From contig NZ_JALJWH010000001.1 in NCBI RefSeq assembly GCF_024168825.1, positions 930,001 through 994,000 on the forward strand: a stretch of 64,000 bases of DNA, written 5' to 3'. The translations under genes were made by a program, and so were the position numbers. The notes under the pieces are model-generated. The model did not search any database. It was not told where the DNA came from and saw only the letters and a program-made list of their open reading frames with translations. The stretch is from Paenarthrobacter sp. A20 (lineage in GTDB: Bacteria; Actinomycetota; Actinomycetes; Actinomycetales; Micrococcaceae). Below, piece by piece: positions 7,633-17,353 of this stretch (its first letter is position 1; each line of letters starts with the position of its first letter).

Positions 7633-8349
7633 TCAAGACAATCCGGTGACCCGCATGGTGATGTTGATCCGTCCGTGCGACAGGCCGCTTTCCTCTGGAG
7701 CCGTTCCGGGGAGCACCTTGGGAATGCCGTGATACGCGAACCGGGACGGCCCACCGAATACGAAAAGGTCTCCGGAGCGGAGTTCAACGTCTGTGTACGG
7801 CTTGTTTCGGGTCTTGGTGTTACCGAACCGGAAAACGCACGTCTCACCGATGCTGAGGGACACTACTGGGGCGCTGGAACGTTCATCCTTGTCCTGGTGC
7901 ATCCCCATGGCCGCGCCGTTGTCGTAGAAGTTCACCAAGGCGGCATCGGGTGTGTAGTCACTAACGGAGAGGGCCAAGGCGCCATCTGATTCGCCTCCGG
8001 AAGGAAAGGCTGCGGCGACGGCTTTACGGCCCAGGCGGACCATCCAGTCAGGGAAATCGAGCACAGGCCGACCGTTGACGTCGGTGGCTTCCCGGGTGTA
8101 CTTGTAGGGCTGCCAATGCCAGCCGAGGCACACGGTGCGCACCGACATCTTGTGCCCACCAGGAAGAGTCGCTGCGCGGAGCGGCACGGGTCCTTGTGTC
8201 CACTCGCCAAATCGTTCCACTATCCACCGTTGCTGCTCCAGGCTCAGCCAGCCGGGCACGTGAACCGCGCCTGGAGCAACCAGGCGAGGACCGGCGTCGT
8301 GGTTTTCCGGCTGAACCAACTGCAGCGGAAACAGTGCATCTTCGCTCAA
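7633..8349 (-). CDS. alkB: AlkB-type Fe(II)/2-oxoglutarate dioxygenase for alkylated DNA repair
   Basis: A 238-residue protein starting at TTG 8349, chosen because GGAGG sits 7 bases upstream and the codon overlaps the ogt stop (TTGA). Upstream codons in the frame lie inside ogt. The iron ligands are visible as HQD in NGAAMGMHQDKDE and the second His in FAYHGIPK; the 2-oxoglutarate-binding arginines are in GRINITMRVTG. It oxidatively removes methyl groups from 1-methyladenine and 3-methylcytosine. It is the last gene of a four-gene operon with sigma factor and two ogt genes, translationally coupled to ogt. Confidence 0.92.
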   Translation of the reverse strand: MSEDALFPLQLVQPENHDAGPRLVAPGAVHVPGWLSLEQQRWIVERFGEWTQGPVPLRAATLPGGHKMSVRTVCLGWHWQPYKYTREATDVNGRPVLDFPDWMVRLGRKAVAAAFPSGGESDGALALSVSDYTPDAALVNFYDNGAAMGMHQDKDERSSAPVVSLSIGETCVFRFGNTKTRNKPYTDVELRSGDLFVFGGPSRFAYHGIPKVLPGTAPEESGLSHGRINITMRVTGLS

Positions 8350-8975
8350 GCGGCTGCCTCCAGGGTGAGAAGCGCTCGTTTTGCATCCGCCCCGCCGAGA
8401 TAGCCGCCGAAGTTGCCGTCCGACTTCACTACGCGGTGGCATGGGACGATGACGGGCAGTGGGTTGGTGGCACAGGCGCTTCCGACGGCGCGGACTGCGT
8501 TGGGGCTGCCGGCGGCCAAAGCGACCTCCGCATAGCTTTCGGTGTGGCCATAGGCGATGCGGGGCAAATGCTGCAGCACATTCAGGCGGAAGCCGCGGGA
8601 CAACCGGAAATCCAGGATGAGATCGAACTCCGTCCGGGTGCCGTTGAAGTACTCGTCGAGTTGGCGCGCAGCATCATCCAAACGCGCAGGCGCCTGGAGG
8701 ATGCGGGGGCTGACGGTGTTGGCAAGAACTTGCAGGACGTCGCCGTGGTCTTCCACTTCAAAGGCGACGCGGACTATTCCACGGTCTGTGGCGGCCAGGA
8801 GGAGTTTCCCCACGGGTGAGTCCACCACCCGGTATGCAACGTCCAAAGTGTGGGTCAGTTGCGCGTCGCTGGCCAGACGGGCGCGAAGGCTGGTGAGGGC
8901 AAGTTCAAGTCCAGCATCGAGGGGTTCCAGGAGCGAGGTTACATCGCCGTGGTCCAGGCTTTGTTCGATGGTCAA
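8346..8975 (-). CDS. ogt: Methylated-DNA-protein cysteine S-methyltransferase (paralogue 1)
   Basis: A 209-residue suicide methyltransferase that repairs O6-methylguanine. The acceptor cysteine is in VIVPCHRVVKSDGNFGGYLGG and the DNA-binding helix in ESYAEVALAAGSPNAVRAVGSACATNPL. The N-terminal 45 residues before YRVVDSPVGKLLLAAT are longer than in simple Ogt proteins and form a charged helical extension. It overlaps the sigma-factor gene by ATGA upstream and alkB by TTGA downstream, so translation of the three is coupled. Confidence 0.93.
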   Translation of the reverse strand: MTIEQSLDHGDVTSLLEPLDAGLELALTSLRARLASDAQLTHTLDVAYRVVDSPVGKLLLAATDRGIVRVAFEVEDHGDVLQVLANTVSPRILQAPARLDDAARQLDEYFNGTRTEFDLILDFRLSRGFRLNVLQHLPRIAYGHTESYAEVALAAGSPNAVRAVGSACATNPLPVIVPCHRVVKSDGNFGGYLGGADAKRALLTLEAAA

Positions 8976-9502
8976 CGGATCTCTCCTTTCGAAGATGAAT
9001 GTGCCAGAGCAGGAAGGTCAGCCAGAGCACTGCGGAGGGCTTTGACGCCGTCTGATCCGGCTCGTCTGGCGGCCTCGGGGGTTCCTCCAAGAATCGCAGC
9101 CACGTCCACGTAGGGAAGCCCCGCAAGGTAGTGGTACGCCACGGCCTGTCTTTGTTTCGGTGGAAGGTGCGCGACGGCGTCCACGAGGTCGGCATGCCCC
9201 TCACCGGGGATGCCAAGCCGGGACGGTTGCTCCGGCGGTGAGTCCACCGGGAGGGCACGGCGACCTCCGGCACGCACATGGTCGATGCATTTACGGTGTG
9301 CGATGGTGACAAGCCAAGCTTGCACGTTGGCCTCCGGAGGGAGGTCGGGATAGGACTGAAGAGCCGCAAGGAAGGTATCGGACCAGGCGTCGTCGGCATC
9401 GTGCACGCCGAGGACTGCACGGCACACTCGAAGCACGGTGACGCCATTTTCCTGGACCACTGCTTCGAAGGGCTTTTTGGTGATCAACTGCCTGGCCTTC
9501 AT
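8972..9502 (-). CDS. ECF-type RNA polymerase sigma factor in the alkylation-repair operon
   Basis: A 176-residue protein starting at ATG 9502, which shares its A with the stop of ogt2 (TGATG). Region 2 is visible at about residues 22-75 (LGVHDADDAWSDTFLAALQSY, then AWLVTIAHRKCIDHVR) and region 4 at about 110-155 (LPPKQRQAVAYHYLAGLPYVDVAAILGGTPEAARRAGSDGVKALR). No anti-sigma gene is adjacent. ECF factors direct transcription of stress regulons; being sandwiched between repair genes suggests it activates this operon or a related set, which is inference. I see no promoter motif that proves autoregulation. Confidence 0.85.
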   Translation of the reverse strand: MKARQLITKKPFEAVVQENGVTVLRVCRAVLGVHDADDAWSDTFLAALQSYPDLPPEANVQAWLVTIAHRKCIDHVRAGGRRALPVDSPPEQPSRLGIPGEGHADLVDAVAHLPPKQRQAVAYHYLAGLPYVDVAAILGGTPEAARRAGSDGVKALRSALADLPALAHSSSKGEIR

Positions 9503-10011
9503 CAGAAAAGTTTGCCCTCTCTCACGGCTGCTGGCTCTTCCAACTCCAAGAGGAAGCGCTTGTTCCGAAGCCCACCGGCGTATCCGGTCAATTGACCCTT
9601 GCGTCCCACCACGCGGTGGCACGGGATGATGATGCTGATGGGGTTGCGGCCCACCGCCGACCCAACGGCCTGGGCAAGATGCGGATCGCCCAGTTCAGTG
9701 GCCAGCTCGCCGTAACTGACGGTTTCTCCAAAGGGAATATCTTGCAGCCGCAACCAGACCTTCTCCTGGAAGGTGTTTCCACGCGCTTCAAAAGGAACAT
9801 CGAAAACGGTGCGGTGTCCGCCCAGATACTCATCGAGCTCAATCCTGGTCAGTGCGAATACCGGATCCTCGATCCCTGCGGGGACCCCGAAGTAGTCGGG
9901 TGGCGGCAGGTGCCAGTGGCCCTCATAGAAGATGCCCGTCAAAAATTCCCCGTTGGCAGTCAGCGTCAACTGCCCCAACGGGGAATCCATGGTGGTGTGC
10001 CGGATGCTCAT
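9502..10011 (-). CDS. ogt: Methylated-DNA-protein cysteine S-methyltransferase (paralogue 2)
   Basis: A 169-residue Ogt of standard length. It carries the acceptor motif ISIIIPCHRVVGRKGQLTGYAGG and the recognition helix VSYGELATELGDPHLAQAVGSAVGRNP. It is the first gene of the operon ogt2 - sigma factor - ogt1 - alkB. It differs clearly from the other ogt (no N-terminal extension), so the two are old paralogues and may favour different lesions or substrates. The stop overlaps the sigma-factor start. Confidence 0.94.
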   Translation of the reverse strand: MSIRHTTMDSPLGQLTLTANGEFLTGIFYEGHWHLPPPDYFGVPAGIEDPVFALTRIELDEYLGGHRTVFDVPFEARGNTFQEKVWLRLQDIPFGETVSYGELATELGDPHLAQAVGSAVGRNPISIIIPCHRVVGRKGQLTGYAGGLRNKRFLLELEEPAAVREGKLF

Positions 10012-10056
10012 ACCTTGTAGACGTTCACGGGCACGGAATTGTGAGGTGCGGGTTTC

Positions 10057-10311
10057 CTAGGAGCGCCAACGGGTGGTCATCAGGAAGCCGACAATCGCGA
10101 TGCCGAAGCCCGCAACAATGTTCCATGATGCCCAGTCGCGGACGGGGAACTGGCCTTCTGTGATGTAGAACGTGATGATCCAGATCAGGCCGAGGATCAT
10201 CAGGCCGAACATGACGGCTTTGTACCAAACCGGGTTGGGCTTGTACTGCTGCGCGGCGGAAGTCTGCTGGGCCTGACGGGCAGGCCGCTTGCGGGGCTTG
10301 GACTCGGGCAC
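10057..10311 (-). CDS. crgA: Cell division protein CrgA
   Basis: An 84-residue protein starting at GTG 10311 with GGAGG 4 bases upstream. It has a basic N-terminus (SKPRKRPARQAQQ), the family signature KPNPVWYKAVMFGLMILGLIW and two transmembrane helices (about 29-49 and 62-79) separated by FPVRDWASWN. CrgA is an actinobacterial divisome membrane protein that coordinates FtsZ and peptidoglycan synthases. Its place beside the sortase and kinase block is conserved. Confidence 0.96.
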   Translation of the reverse strand: MPESKPRKRPARQAQQTSAAQQYKPNPVWYKAVMFGLMILGLIWIITFYITEGQFPVRDWASWNIVAGFGIAIVGFLMTTRWRS

Positions 10312-10484
10312 GGATCCTCCTTGGCTGTAGGTTCATACCGGTTCCGGCCAGCCTTGATATCCTGCAGGAAGGAAATTTCCAGCGGTTAACGGCCACGCGG
10401 CGTTCCGGGTTGGTTCTAGCTGTCAAGTCTAGCCGCAACTCGGGGTCCGCCCGCCCGCGCCCGTGCCCGAATCGAGGAGACCCC

Positions 10485-11297
10485 GTGGCGCACCAGCAGA
10501 CGACGGCGGCTTCTGCCGTGCCGTCGGGCCGGCGAGGGCAGGAGCAGGAACCGCGCAGGCAACTCCGCGCGTCCGATGTCATCCGCAAGATCAGCCAGAT
10601 CCTGGGTGAACTCCTCATTACGGCAGGTATTGTGCTGTTGCTCTTCGTGGGCTGGGAACTGTGGTGGACCAACGTTGAAGCCAACGCCAAGCAGAATGAG
10701 GCAGTCCAGAGCTTCGCGCAGGACCTCACCGGACCCGTAACTCCGGCAGCACCGGCCAATCAGGCAGACTTTGGACCTCCGGTGGTGGGAACGGCTCCTG
10801 CAAACGGGGAAACGATCGGGATTATGTACATCCCCCGCTTCGGCGCGGACTACACGAGGCCCATCATCGAGGGCACCGGTGCGGACGTCCTGGATACGTT
10901 GGGACTTGGCCGCTACGGGAGTACCAGCATGCCCGGAGCCATCGGCAACTTCGCGGTTGCGGGCCACAGGCAAACGCACGGAGCAGTCCTGGACAGCATC
11001 CATACGCTGGTTCCCGGGGACAAGATCTACGTTCAGACAGCGGACGGCTTTTACACCTATGTCTTCCGCAACAACCAGATCGTGCTTCCCAACCGCACTG
11101 ACGTCCTCATGCCAGTACCAACGCAACCGGGCATCGTGCCGAAGGAACGCATTCTGACCATGACCAGTTGCAACCCGCGGTTTGGGTCGCAGGAACGGAT
11201 CATTGCCTACTCCGTGATGGAGGGTTGGCAACCGGCCTCTGCAGGACCGCCGTCGGAAATCGCCGCCCAAGTAGCCAAGGTACAAGGAAAGGGGTAA
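10485..11297 (+). CDS. Class E sortase
   Basis: A 270-residue membrane-anchored transpeptidase starting at GTG 10485 behind GAGGAG. One transmembrane helix (ELLITAGIVLLLFVGWELWW) is followed by the sortase barrel. The catalytic His is in NFAVAGHRQTHG, the Cys in ILTMTSCNPRFG and the Arg in the following QERIIAYSV. Class E sortases attach LAxTG-type proteins to the wall or assemble pili. It is followed after 3 bases by a small membrane protein gene and then pabA, the usual actinobacterial order. Confidence 0.93.
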   Translation: MAHQQTTAASAVPSGRRGQEQEPRRQLRASDVIRKISQILGELLITAGIVLLLFVGWELWWTNVEANAKQNEAVQSFAQDLTGPVTPAAPANQADFGPPVVGTAPANGETIGIMYIPRFGADYTRPIIEGTGADVLDTLGLGRYGSTSMPGAIGNFAVAGHRQTHGAVLDSIHTLVPGDKIYVQTADGFYTYVFRNNQIVLPNRTDVLMPVPTQPGIVPKERILTMTSCNPRFGSQERIIAYSVMEGWQPASAGPPSEIAAQVAKVQGKG

Positions 11298-11300
11298 CGG

Positions 11301-11471
11301 ATGTACTCGTGGATTTTCCGCAACTTGCCCGGACCCGTGTGGGTGAGGATCCTGACGTGCTTGGTACTGGTGGCGGTAGCACTGATACTGATGGTCCAGT
11401 TCCTCTTCCCCTGGTTCTCCCAATTCACCACTTTGACTGACTCGACGATTGGTTTAGTGCAGCAACCATGA
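11301..11471 (+). CDS. Small membrane protein between sortase and pabA
   Basis: A 56-residue open frame (MYSWIFRNLPGPVWVRILTC at the start) beginning 3 bases after the sortase stop, with AAGGAAAGGGG upstream. Its stop overlaps the pabA start as ATGA. One transmembrane helix spans roughly residues 18-38 (LTCLVLVAVALILMVQFLF), followed by PWFSQFTTLTDS. The position is that of a small conserved actinobacterial membrane protein in the sortase operon. Function unknown. Coupling at both ends and the clear helix argue that it is real. Confidence 0.85.
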   Translation: MYSWIFRNLPGPVWVRILTCLVLVAVALILMVQFLFPWFSQFTTLTDSTIGLVQQP

Positions 11472-12109
11472 GCACAACAAGAATTCTTGTAGTAGATAAC
11501 TACGACAGCTTCGTTTACACCCTGGTGGGATACCTCCAGGAACTCGGCGCCGAGACAACCGTGGTCCGCAACGACGATGTGACTCTTGCCGAGGCCACGG
11601 AGCTCGCAGCAGCCCGCGATGGCGTCCTCGTTTCGCCCGGTCCTGGAACCCCTGCCGAAGCCGGCGTGTGCATCGAGCTCATCAAGTGGTGCGGCGAGAA
11701 CAGTAAACCCATGTTCGGCGTCTGCCTGGGGCACCAAGCCCTCGCGGAGGCGTACGGTGGCGTGGTAACCCACGCGCCCGAACTCATGCACGGCAAGACG
11801 TCCCCTGTCCGGCACGAAGGTAAGAGCGTCTTCGCAGGCCTCCCCTCGCCTGTGACGGCCACGCGCTACCACTCACTCGCAGCGGTGCGCGATTCCATTC
11901 CGGACGTCCTGGAGATCACCGCAGAGACCACCAACGGCGTGGTGATGGGATTGCAGCACAAGACCGCACCACTGTGCGGTGTGCAGTTCCACCCGGAATC
12001 GGTCCTCACAGAGGGTGGCTACCAGATGCTCGGCAACTGGTTGGAGTCCCTGGGGATGGCCGGAGCGGCTGAACGCGCATCCAAGCTGAGCCCGCTCATC
12101 AAGCAGTAG
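11468..12109 (+). CDS. pabA: Glutamine amidotransferase subunit (aminodeoxychorismate/anthranilate synthase component II)
   Basis: A 213-residue class I glutamine amidotransferase. The catalytic Cys is in MFGVCLGHQALAEAYGG and the His/Glu pair in GVQFHPESVLTEGG; the oxyanion region is VLVSPGPGTPAEAG. It releases ammonia from glutamine for a chorismate-using partner in folate or tryptophan synthesis. No partner subunit is in the window. Its location between the sortase and pknB matches the gene usually named pabA or trpG in actinobacteria; the sequence alone cannot decide between them. Confidence 0.93.
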   Translation: MSTTRILVVDNYDSFVYTLVGYLQELGAETTVVRNDDVTLAEATELAAARDGVLVSPGPGTPAEAGVCIELIKWCGENSKPMFGVCLGHQALAEAYGGVVTHAPELMHGKTSPVRHEGKSVFAGLPSPVTATRYHSLAAVRDSIPDVLEITAETTNGVVMGLQHKTAPLCGVQFHPESVLTEGGYQMLGNWLESLGMAGAAERASKLSPLIKQ

Positions 12110-12125
12110 GCCAACGGAAGCCCGA

Positions 12126-12154
12126 CCTGCTGCGGGCCGGTGAGCGGTAGCAGG
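12126..12154. terminator. Possible bidirectional terminator between pabA and pknB
   Basis: An imperfect hairpin (CCTGCTGCGG ... CGGTAGCAGG) lies in the 48-base gap between the convergent pabA and pknB stops. Two mismatches and no U run make it weak. Confidence 0.35.
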
Positions 12155-12157
12155 CCG

Positions 12158-14005
12158 CTACTTCTTGGTGGCCGTCGGCTTAGGGGTCGGCTTGTCTGTG
12201 GGCGTCGGGGTTGGCGTGGGGCTCGGAGCAGGAGCCTTCGCAACCGTGATGGTGACCGACTTTCCCTGATCCACTTCGGTGTTGAACGTCTCGCTCTGGG
12301 CCGTCACTGTGCCCGGCGCGACTTCCGAGTTTTCCTGCTCCGCAACCACCATGGGCAGGCCGTTGGTCTTGAGTGAAGCTTCCGCTTCGGCCAGGGGCAG
12401 CCCAATCAGCTGCGGCATGAGGACCTTGCCAGAGGAAACCTGAAGTTCCACCTTGGTGCTGATGGCGATTGCGCCGCCCGGGGCCGGGCCAGTGTTGATG
12501 ACCAGGCCGATCGGAACCGTAGCGCTGTGGGTTCGGACGGTCACGATGTCACCAGTGATGCCCAGCCTGCGCAAGGCGTCCCTCGCATCCGACTCCGTGC
12601 GGCCTACGATGTCGGCGGGGATGGTCACCGAGTTGGGTCCGCTGGATATTTTCAGGACAACCTCGGCGTCCTGGTCCAGCATGGAGCCCGCGGTGGGAGA
12701 CGTGCCGATGGTCATGTCCTTGGCCACTGAGTCGCTGGCCTCGCGCACGGATTTAGGTACCAACTTGGCTGAATATAGTTCCTGGATGGCCTGGGATTCA
12801 GACATGTTGGCCACCACGGGCACGGCGATCTTTGCAGGGGGCGGTGGCTGCAGGTTCATGAGGCTGTAAAGCCAGAATCCGCCACCGGCCAGCACGATCA
12901 GCGTGAAGATCACCAAGGTTGCTATCCACGTACGACGGCGTTTGTTCTGGCCCGCGGTCCGCTCGCGTTCCGGTGGGAGGCCCAAGGGAAGGGGTTCTTC
13001 CTGGGGCTGGTCAGCGGGTTCGTCCCTGGCCTGATCGGCGGCCAGGAATCCCACGGCGGTGGAGCTCAGGATCTGGGTGGCCGGGTCGTCCTGGTCCACG
13101 AGGTCGTTCGGATCGGTCGGTGCCTCGCTGGGTGGCATTGCGGGGACAGGAATGCCGTTGCTTGCCGCGCGCAGTGCGCGGCGGAAGGACGCAGCGTCCT
13201 GGAAACGGTCTGTCCGGCTCTTCTGCAGGGCTTTGGCAAGGACAGAATCGAGGGCCTCGGAAACATCGGGGTTGTGGGCGCTGGGCATGTCCGGAATTTC
13301 GCGGACGTGCTGGTAGGCCACCGAGACCGGGCTGTCCCCCACAAAAGGTGGACGGCTGGTCAGCAATTCGTACAGGAGGCAGCCGGCTGAGTAGAGGTCG
13401 CTGCGTGCGTCCACGGTTTCACCGCGGGCCTGCTCCGGTGAAAGGTACTGTGCCGTGCCGACGACGGCCTGTGTTTGGGTCATGGTGGCAGCGGAATCGG
13501 CCATGGCACGTGCGATGCCAAAGTCCATGACTTTGACGTCCCCGGTGTCGGCGCAAACCATGACGTTGGCCGGCTTGATATCGCGGTGGACAATACCTGC
13601 CCGGTGGCTGTACTCCAGTGCGGCAAGGACACCCAGGGTGAAGCCGATGGAATTCTCCACACCCAGTTCGTTCGCCTTGATCATGTCCCGCAGGGTACGG
13701 CCGGCGACGTATTCCATGACGATGTACGGCACGCGGACATCCTCGCCGGGACCCCCCGGTACGGAGTATTCGCCGGTATCGAAGATGGCCACGATGGACG
13801 GATGGTTCAACGCCGCGACGGCTTGGGCCTCACGTTTGAACCGGGCCTGGAACTGGGGATCGCGGGCAAGGTCCGCACGCAGGACCTTGACAGCGATGGT
13901 CCGCCCCAGCAAAGTATCCGTTCCCCGGTATACGTCCGCCATGCCGCCACGACCGATCAGCTCACCGAGCTCGTAGCGGGCGTTGAGGATGCGCTGTGAA
14001 GACAC
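12158..14005 (-). CDS. pknB: Serine/threonine protein kinase with PASTA domains (PknB)
   Basis: A 615-residue transmembrane kinase. I chose GTG 14005 because GAGGAG lies nearby; an ATG at 14053 would add 16 residues without a ribosome site. Kinase motifs: GRGGMADVYRG (P-loop), AVKVLRA, HRDIKPANVM (catalytic), DFGIARA and the activation loop TMTQTQAVVGTAQYLSPEQ. After an acidic juxtamembrane linker comes one helix (TWIATLVIFTLIVLAGGGFWLY), then three external PASTA repeats and a Pro/Thr tail (PTPTPTPTDKPTPKP). It senses muropeptides or lipid II and phosphorylates division proteins. It lies 10 bases after pknA. Confidence 0.95.
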   Translation of the reverse strand: MSSQRILNARYELGELIGRGGMADVYRGTDTLLGRTIAVKVLRADLARDPQFQARFKREAQAVAALNHPSIVAIFDTGEYSVPGGPGEDVRVPYIVMEYVAGRTLRDMIKANELGVENSIGFTLGVLAALEYSHRAGIVHRDIKPANVMVCADTGDVKVMDFGIARAMADSAATMTQTQAVVGTAQYLSPEQARGETVDARSDLYSAGCLLYELLTSRPPFVGDSPVSVAYQHVREIPDMPSAHNPDVSEALDSVLAKALQKSRTDRFQDAASFRRALRAASNGIPVPAMPPSEAPTDPNDLVDQDDPATQILSSTAVGFLAADQARDEPADQPQEEPLPLGLPPERERTAGQNKRRRTWIATLVIFTLIVLAGGGFWLYSLMNLQPPPPAKIAVPVVANMSESQAIQELYSAKLVPKSVREASDSVAKDMTIGTSPTAGSMLDQDAEVVLKISSGPNSVTIPADIVGRTESDARDALRRLGITGDIVTVRTHSATVPIGLVINTGPAPGGAIAISTKVELQVSSGKVLMPQLIGLPLAEAEASLKTNGLPMVVAEQENSEVAPGTVTAQSETFNTEVDQGKSVTITVAKAPAPSPTPTPTPTDKPTPKPTATKK

Positions 14006-14063
14006 AGGTGTGCTCTCCTCTCGATGCGCGGGACCGTGGCGTGGCGTAGACATGGCGGATCAG

Positions 14064-15899
14064 TTAGTTGCTCGGGCTGCCGCTGGGGCTGGCGCTCGAG
14101 GAACCGGGGTTGGTGGGTACAACGGCCCTGGAAAGGAAGTAGGTCACTGTAGAACCTGCGGGAACCTCGGCTCCAGCGGCCGGCGAAGACCTCACGAACG
14201 TGCCGGCCTGCTGGCCCACGGCTCCGTTCACGGGATCCCCGGCTACCCACCGCAATCCGGCGCCCTCAATGGCCGCCCGGACCGATGACTCGCTGGCTCC
14301 GACGCTGATGGTGGGGACGGCAACGGCTTCAGGACCCTTGGAGTACTGAACCGTGATGGTTTGTCCCGGATCAACAGGTCCGGTGGGGTTGAGATCCACC
14401 ACGGTCCCTGGAACGGCCGGGTTGAAGACCTCCACACCGTTGACGCCAAGGCCCAGGTCGCGGAGTTGCGCACTGACGGTCTGGAACGGCTGGCCAAGGT
14501 ACTGCTCAGGGATGACGTTGATCTTCTCCGGCGTGGTCTGCGTGGGCGTCGGAGATGGTGACTCCGAGGTCGGCGTAGGCGTCGGCGTGGCGGACGTCGA
14601 CGTCGGGCTGGCGCTCCGGCTGGTGCTGGCAGTGGTGGACTGGCTCGGGCTGGGGCTCGGCGAGAAGAATCCGGACTGGGTGATCAGGAAACCAACCAGC
14701 GCGAACAGCACCAGCAGGATCAAGGCAACCATCGGCCAGGTCCAGGGGCTGCGCTTCTTGCGTTCCGGCTCGCGATCGTCGAAGTTCTCGTCGTCGCTGT
14801 AGGCAACTTCCTCTTCGTCGTTCAGTTGGCGCTCTGCCTCCAGGGCATTCGCGCGTGACAGAGGGTTGTCGGATGCGGCTGCAGCTGCCCCAACAGCAGC
14901 CCCGGCAGCCCCGGCACCCAGCACCGGAAGTGCGGAGGTCGCCGTCGACGACTGCTCCTTACCGTAAGGCGAGGTGACGACGCCGGTGGGTGCCGTTGCG
15001 GTGTCCACCGGCGCTGTGATGGGTCCGGTAGTGGATTCGAAAAGCAACATGCCGGGTACGGCGGCGTGGGCCGTAGCGATGTCTCCGTTGCGGATGGCGT
15101 CGGCGGCTTCGGCCAGCTTGATGGCGTTGGCGGGACGGTTCTTGGGATCCTTGGCCAGCATGGACATCAAGAGGGCACGGACAGGCGTGGGAAGGGTTTC
15201 CGGGAGGGGCGGCGGTGCGTCGTTCACCTGCGCCAGGGCAATGGCAATCTGCGATTCGCCGGAGAACGGACGGTGGCCGGTGAGGCACTCGTAGCCGATG
15301 ACACCCAGTGAGTAGATGTCCGAGGAACCCGTGGCGGTCTGGCCGGTGGCCTGCTCAGGAGCCAAGTACTGGGCAGTGCCCATGACCTGGCCGGTCTGTG
15401 TCAGCGGAACCTGGTCCGCGAGGCGGGCGATGCCGAAGTCGGTGACCTTGACGCGGTTGTCCGGCGTGATCAGCAGGTTGCCCGGCTTGATGTCGCGGTG
15501 GACCAGGCCCTGTGCGTGCGCAACGGCAAGGGCGCGGGCAGTCTGCGCGATGATGGAGAGCGTCATATCCGGGGACAGCACTTGCTCTCGCTCAAGGATT
15601 CCGCTCAAAGGGTGTCCCGGGACGAGCTCCATGACCAAATAGGCCGAGCCGGCTTCTTCGCCGTAGTCGAAGACGTTGGCAATGCCCACGTGGTTGAGCA
15701 GGGCGGTGTGACGCGCCTCGGCACGGAACCTCTGGAGGAAGCCGGGGTCCCCCGTGTATTCCTCCTTGAGCACCTTGATGGCAACGATCCGGCCGAGGAT
15801 CTGGTCCTTGGCCTTCCAGACCTCGCCCATGCCGCCAATCGCAATGCGACTGGTCAGCTGGAACCTGCCGCCGAGTGTGATTCCCGAAGTAGGCCTCAC
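14064..15899 (-). CDS. pknA: Serine/threonine protein kinase with PASTA domains (PknA-type)
   Basis: A 611-residue kinase. Motifs: [42 protein letters not shown] and the activation segment [19 protein letters not shown] long Ala/acidic linker with YSDDENFDD precedes one helix ([21 protein letters not shown]) and a Ser/Thr-Pro rich stretch. Two PASTA-like repeats follow ([16 protein letters not shown]..., [19 protein letters not shown]...). Mycobacterial PknA lacks PASTA domains, so this is the PASTA-bearing version found in other actinobacteria. Its start overlaps the pbpA stop. Confidence 0.93.
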   Translation of the reverse strand: MRPTSGITLGGRFQLTSRIAIGGMGEVWKAKDQILGRIVAIKVLKEEYTGDPGFLQRFRAEARHTALLNHVGIANVFDYGEEAGSAYLVMELVPGHPLSGILEREQVLSPDMTLSIIAQTARALAVAHAQGLVHRDIKPGNLLITPDNRVKVTDFGIARLADQVPLTQTGQVMGTAQYLAPEQATGQTATGSSDIYSLGVIGYECLTGHRPFSGESQIAIALAQVNDAPPPLPETLPTPVRALLMSMLAKDPKNRPANAIKLAEAADAIRNGDIATAHAAVPGMLLFESTTGPITAPVDTATAPTGVVTSPYGKEQSSTATSALPVLGAGAAGAAVGAAAAASDNPLSRANALEAERQLNDEEEVAYSDDENFDDREPERKKRSPWTWPMVALILLVLFALVGFLITQSGFFSPSPSPSQSTTASTSRSASPTSTSATPTPTPTSESPSPTPTQTTPEKINVIPEQYLGQPFQTVSAQLRDLGLGVNGVEVFNPAVPGTVVDLNPTGPVDPGQTITVQYSKGPEAVAVPTISVGASESSVRAAIEGAGLRWVAGDPVNGAVGQQAGTFVRSSPAAGAEVPAGSTVTYFLSRAVVPTNPGSSSASPSGSPSN

Positions 15900-17353
15900 T
15901 TATTCAACACCGCCTCAAAAATCTTCTTTGCGTTCGGACTGGTTAGCTGGGCACCGCTGAGCACATCCACACCTTCCATGACGATGGTGACGGCTACTTG
16001 CGGGTCGTTTGCCGGGGCGAACCCGGTAAACCATGAGTTGTTCAAACCTGAATCGCCGAGTTCCGCGGTACCGGTCTTGCCGGCCACCTTGACGCCGGAA
16101 ACGGCTGCTCCCTTGGCAATGCCGTTGTCCACGGCGCTGGTCATCCACTCGGTGATTTGCGCTGCGATGGGCTGGGTGGTGCTGGTGCGGAGGGCCTCGG
16201 GCCTGAGTTCGCTGATGACGCGGAGGTCAGGAGCGCGGACGGTCTCCACCAAATTCGGCTTCATCTGCACACCGCCGTTGGCAATGGCCGCCGTCATCAT
16301 GTTGATCTGGAGCGGAGTGGCCTTGACGTCCCGCTGACCTACGGAAGACTGGGCCAACTGGGCCTGGTCCAGGTCCTCGGGGAAGATGCTTTTTGCCTGC
16401 TGGAGCTTGAGCTGATCGCCGAAGGTCTCGCCGAAGCCGAACTTCTGTGCCTGATCGCGGATGGCATCCTGTCCCAGGTCCAGGGCAATGCTGGCGAACG
16501 GAGTGTTGCACGACTGCTCCAGGGCAAAGACGAAGGTTGCCGTTTCACGGACGTTGCAATTGCCGCCGGCGTAGTTTGGCAGGCTGGCACTGGATCCGGG
16601 CAACGGCAAGCTGCTGGGATTCGGCAACTCGCTGTCCTTGTTGTACTTGCCTGAATTCAGCGCGGCAGCGGTGTCGATGAGCTTGAAGACCGAGCCAGGT
16701 GACAGCAGGTTCCCTGTTGGACCGCTGACGTTCTGGTTCAGGTTAATTCCCGGAACCTGGTTCAGTTCGTTGTAGTTGGCATCTGCGGCGGCACGGTCAT
16801 GGGTGGCGATCAGATTGGGATCGTAGGAGGGCTTGGAGACCATAGCCAGAATAGCCCCGGTCCTGGGATTGGTAACCACGATGGATCCACGCTGGCCGTC
16901 GGGGATGAGGTCGAACGCCAACTTCTGGATTTCAGGATCCAGCGTCAGCTCCACCGAAGCACCCTTGGGCTCATTGCCCAGGAACATCTGGCTCATTCGA
17001 TCCAGGAAGAGTTGGTCGGAGTTGCCCGCAAGGGTCTCTCCCATGGACTGTTCCAAACCTGTGGACCCAAAGAACTTGGAGAAGTAGCCGGTGACGCCGG
17101 CGTACAGCTCGGGTTGGTTGTACTTGCGCTGGAAGGCGCAGGACTCGGTTCCGGGGACAGACTCCGCGACTGGTTTGCCGCCCACGATGATTGAGCCGCG
17201 CTCGTTGCAGAACGACGCCAGGACGGCCCGCTGGTTCCAGGGGTTGTCGTTGAGGTCGTCAGCGCCAATGACCTGGACATAGCTGATAGCGCCGAAGATC
17301 AACGCAAACATGGCCACTGCGGCCATCCAGGAGCTACGAATAGCCTGGTTCAT
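15896..17353 (-). CDS. pbpA: Class B penicillin-binding protein (transpeptidase)
   Basis: A 485-residue protein with an N-terminal signal anchor ([23 protein letters not shown]) and an external transpeptidase domain. Active-site motifs are SPGSVFKL (SxxK), SCN in [10 protein letters not shown] (SxN) and KTGTAELG (KTG). It crosslinks peptidoglycan, probably with the adjacent RodA glycosyltransferase. Both ends overlap neighbours by four bases (rodA upstream, pknA downstream), so synthesis is coupled. Confidence 0.95.
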   Translation of the reverse strand: MNQAIRSSWMAAVAMFALIFGAISYVQVIGADDLNDNPWNQRAVLASFCNERGSIIVGGKPVAESVPGTESCAFQRKYNQPELYAGVTGYFSKFFGSTGLEQSMGETLAGNSDQLFLDRMSQMFLGNEPKGASVELTLDPEIQKLAFDLIPDGQRGSIVVTNPRTGAILAMVSKPSYDPNLIATHDRAAADANYNELNQVPGINLNQNVSGPTGNLLSPGSVFKLIDTAAALNSGKYNKDSELPNPSSLPLPGSSASLPNYAGGNCNVRETATFVFALEQSCNTPFASIALDLGQDAIRDQAQKFGFGETFGDQLKLQQAKSIFPEDLDQAQLAQSSVGQRDVKATPLQINMMTAAIANGGVQMKPNLVETVRAPDLRVISELRPEALRTSTTQPIAAQITEWMTSAVDNGIAKGAAVSGVKVAGKTGTAELGDSGLNNSWFTGFAPANDPQVAVTIVMEGVDVLSGAQLTSPNAKKIFEAVLNK

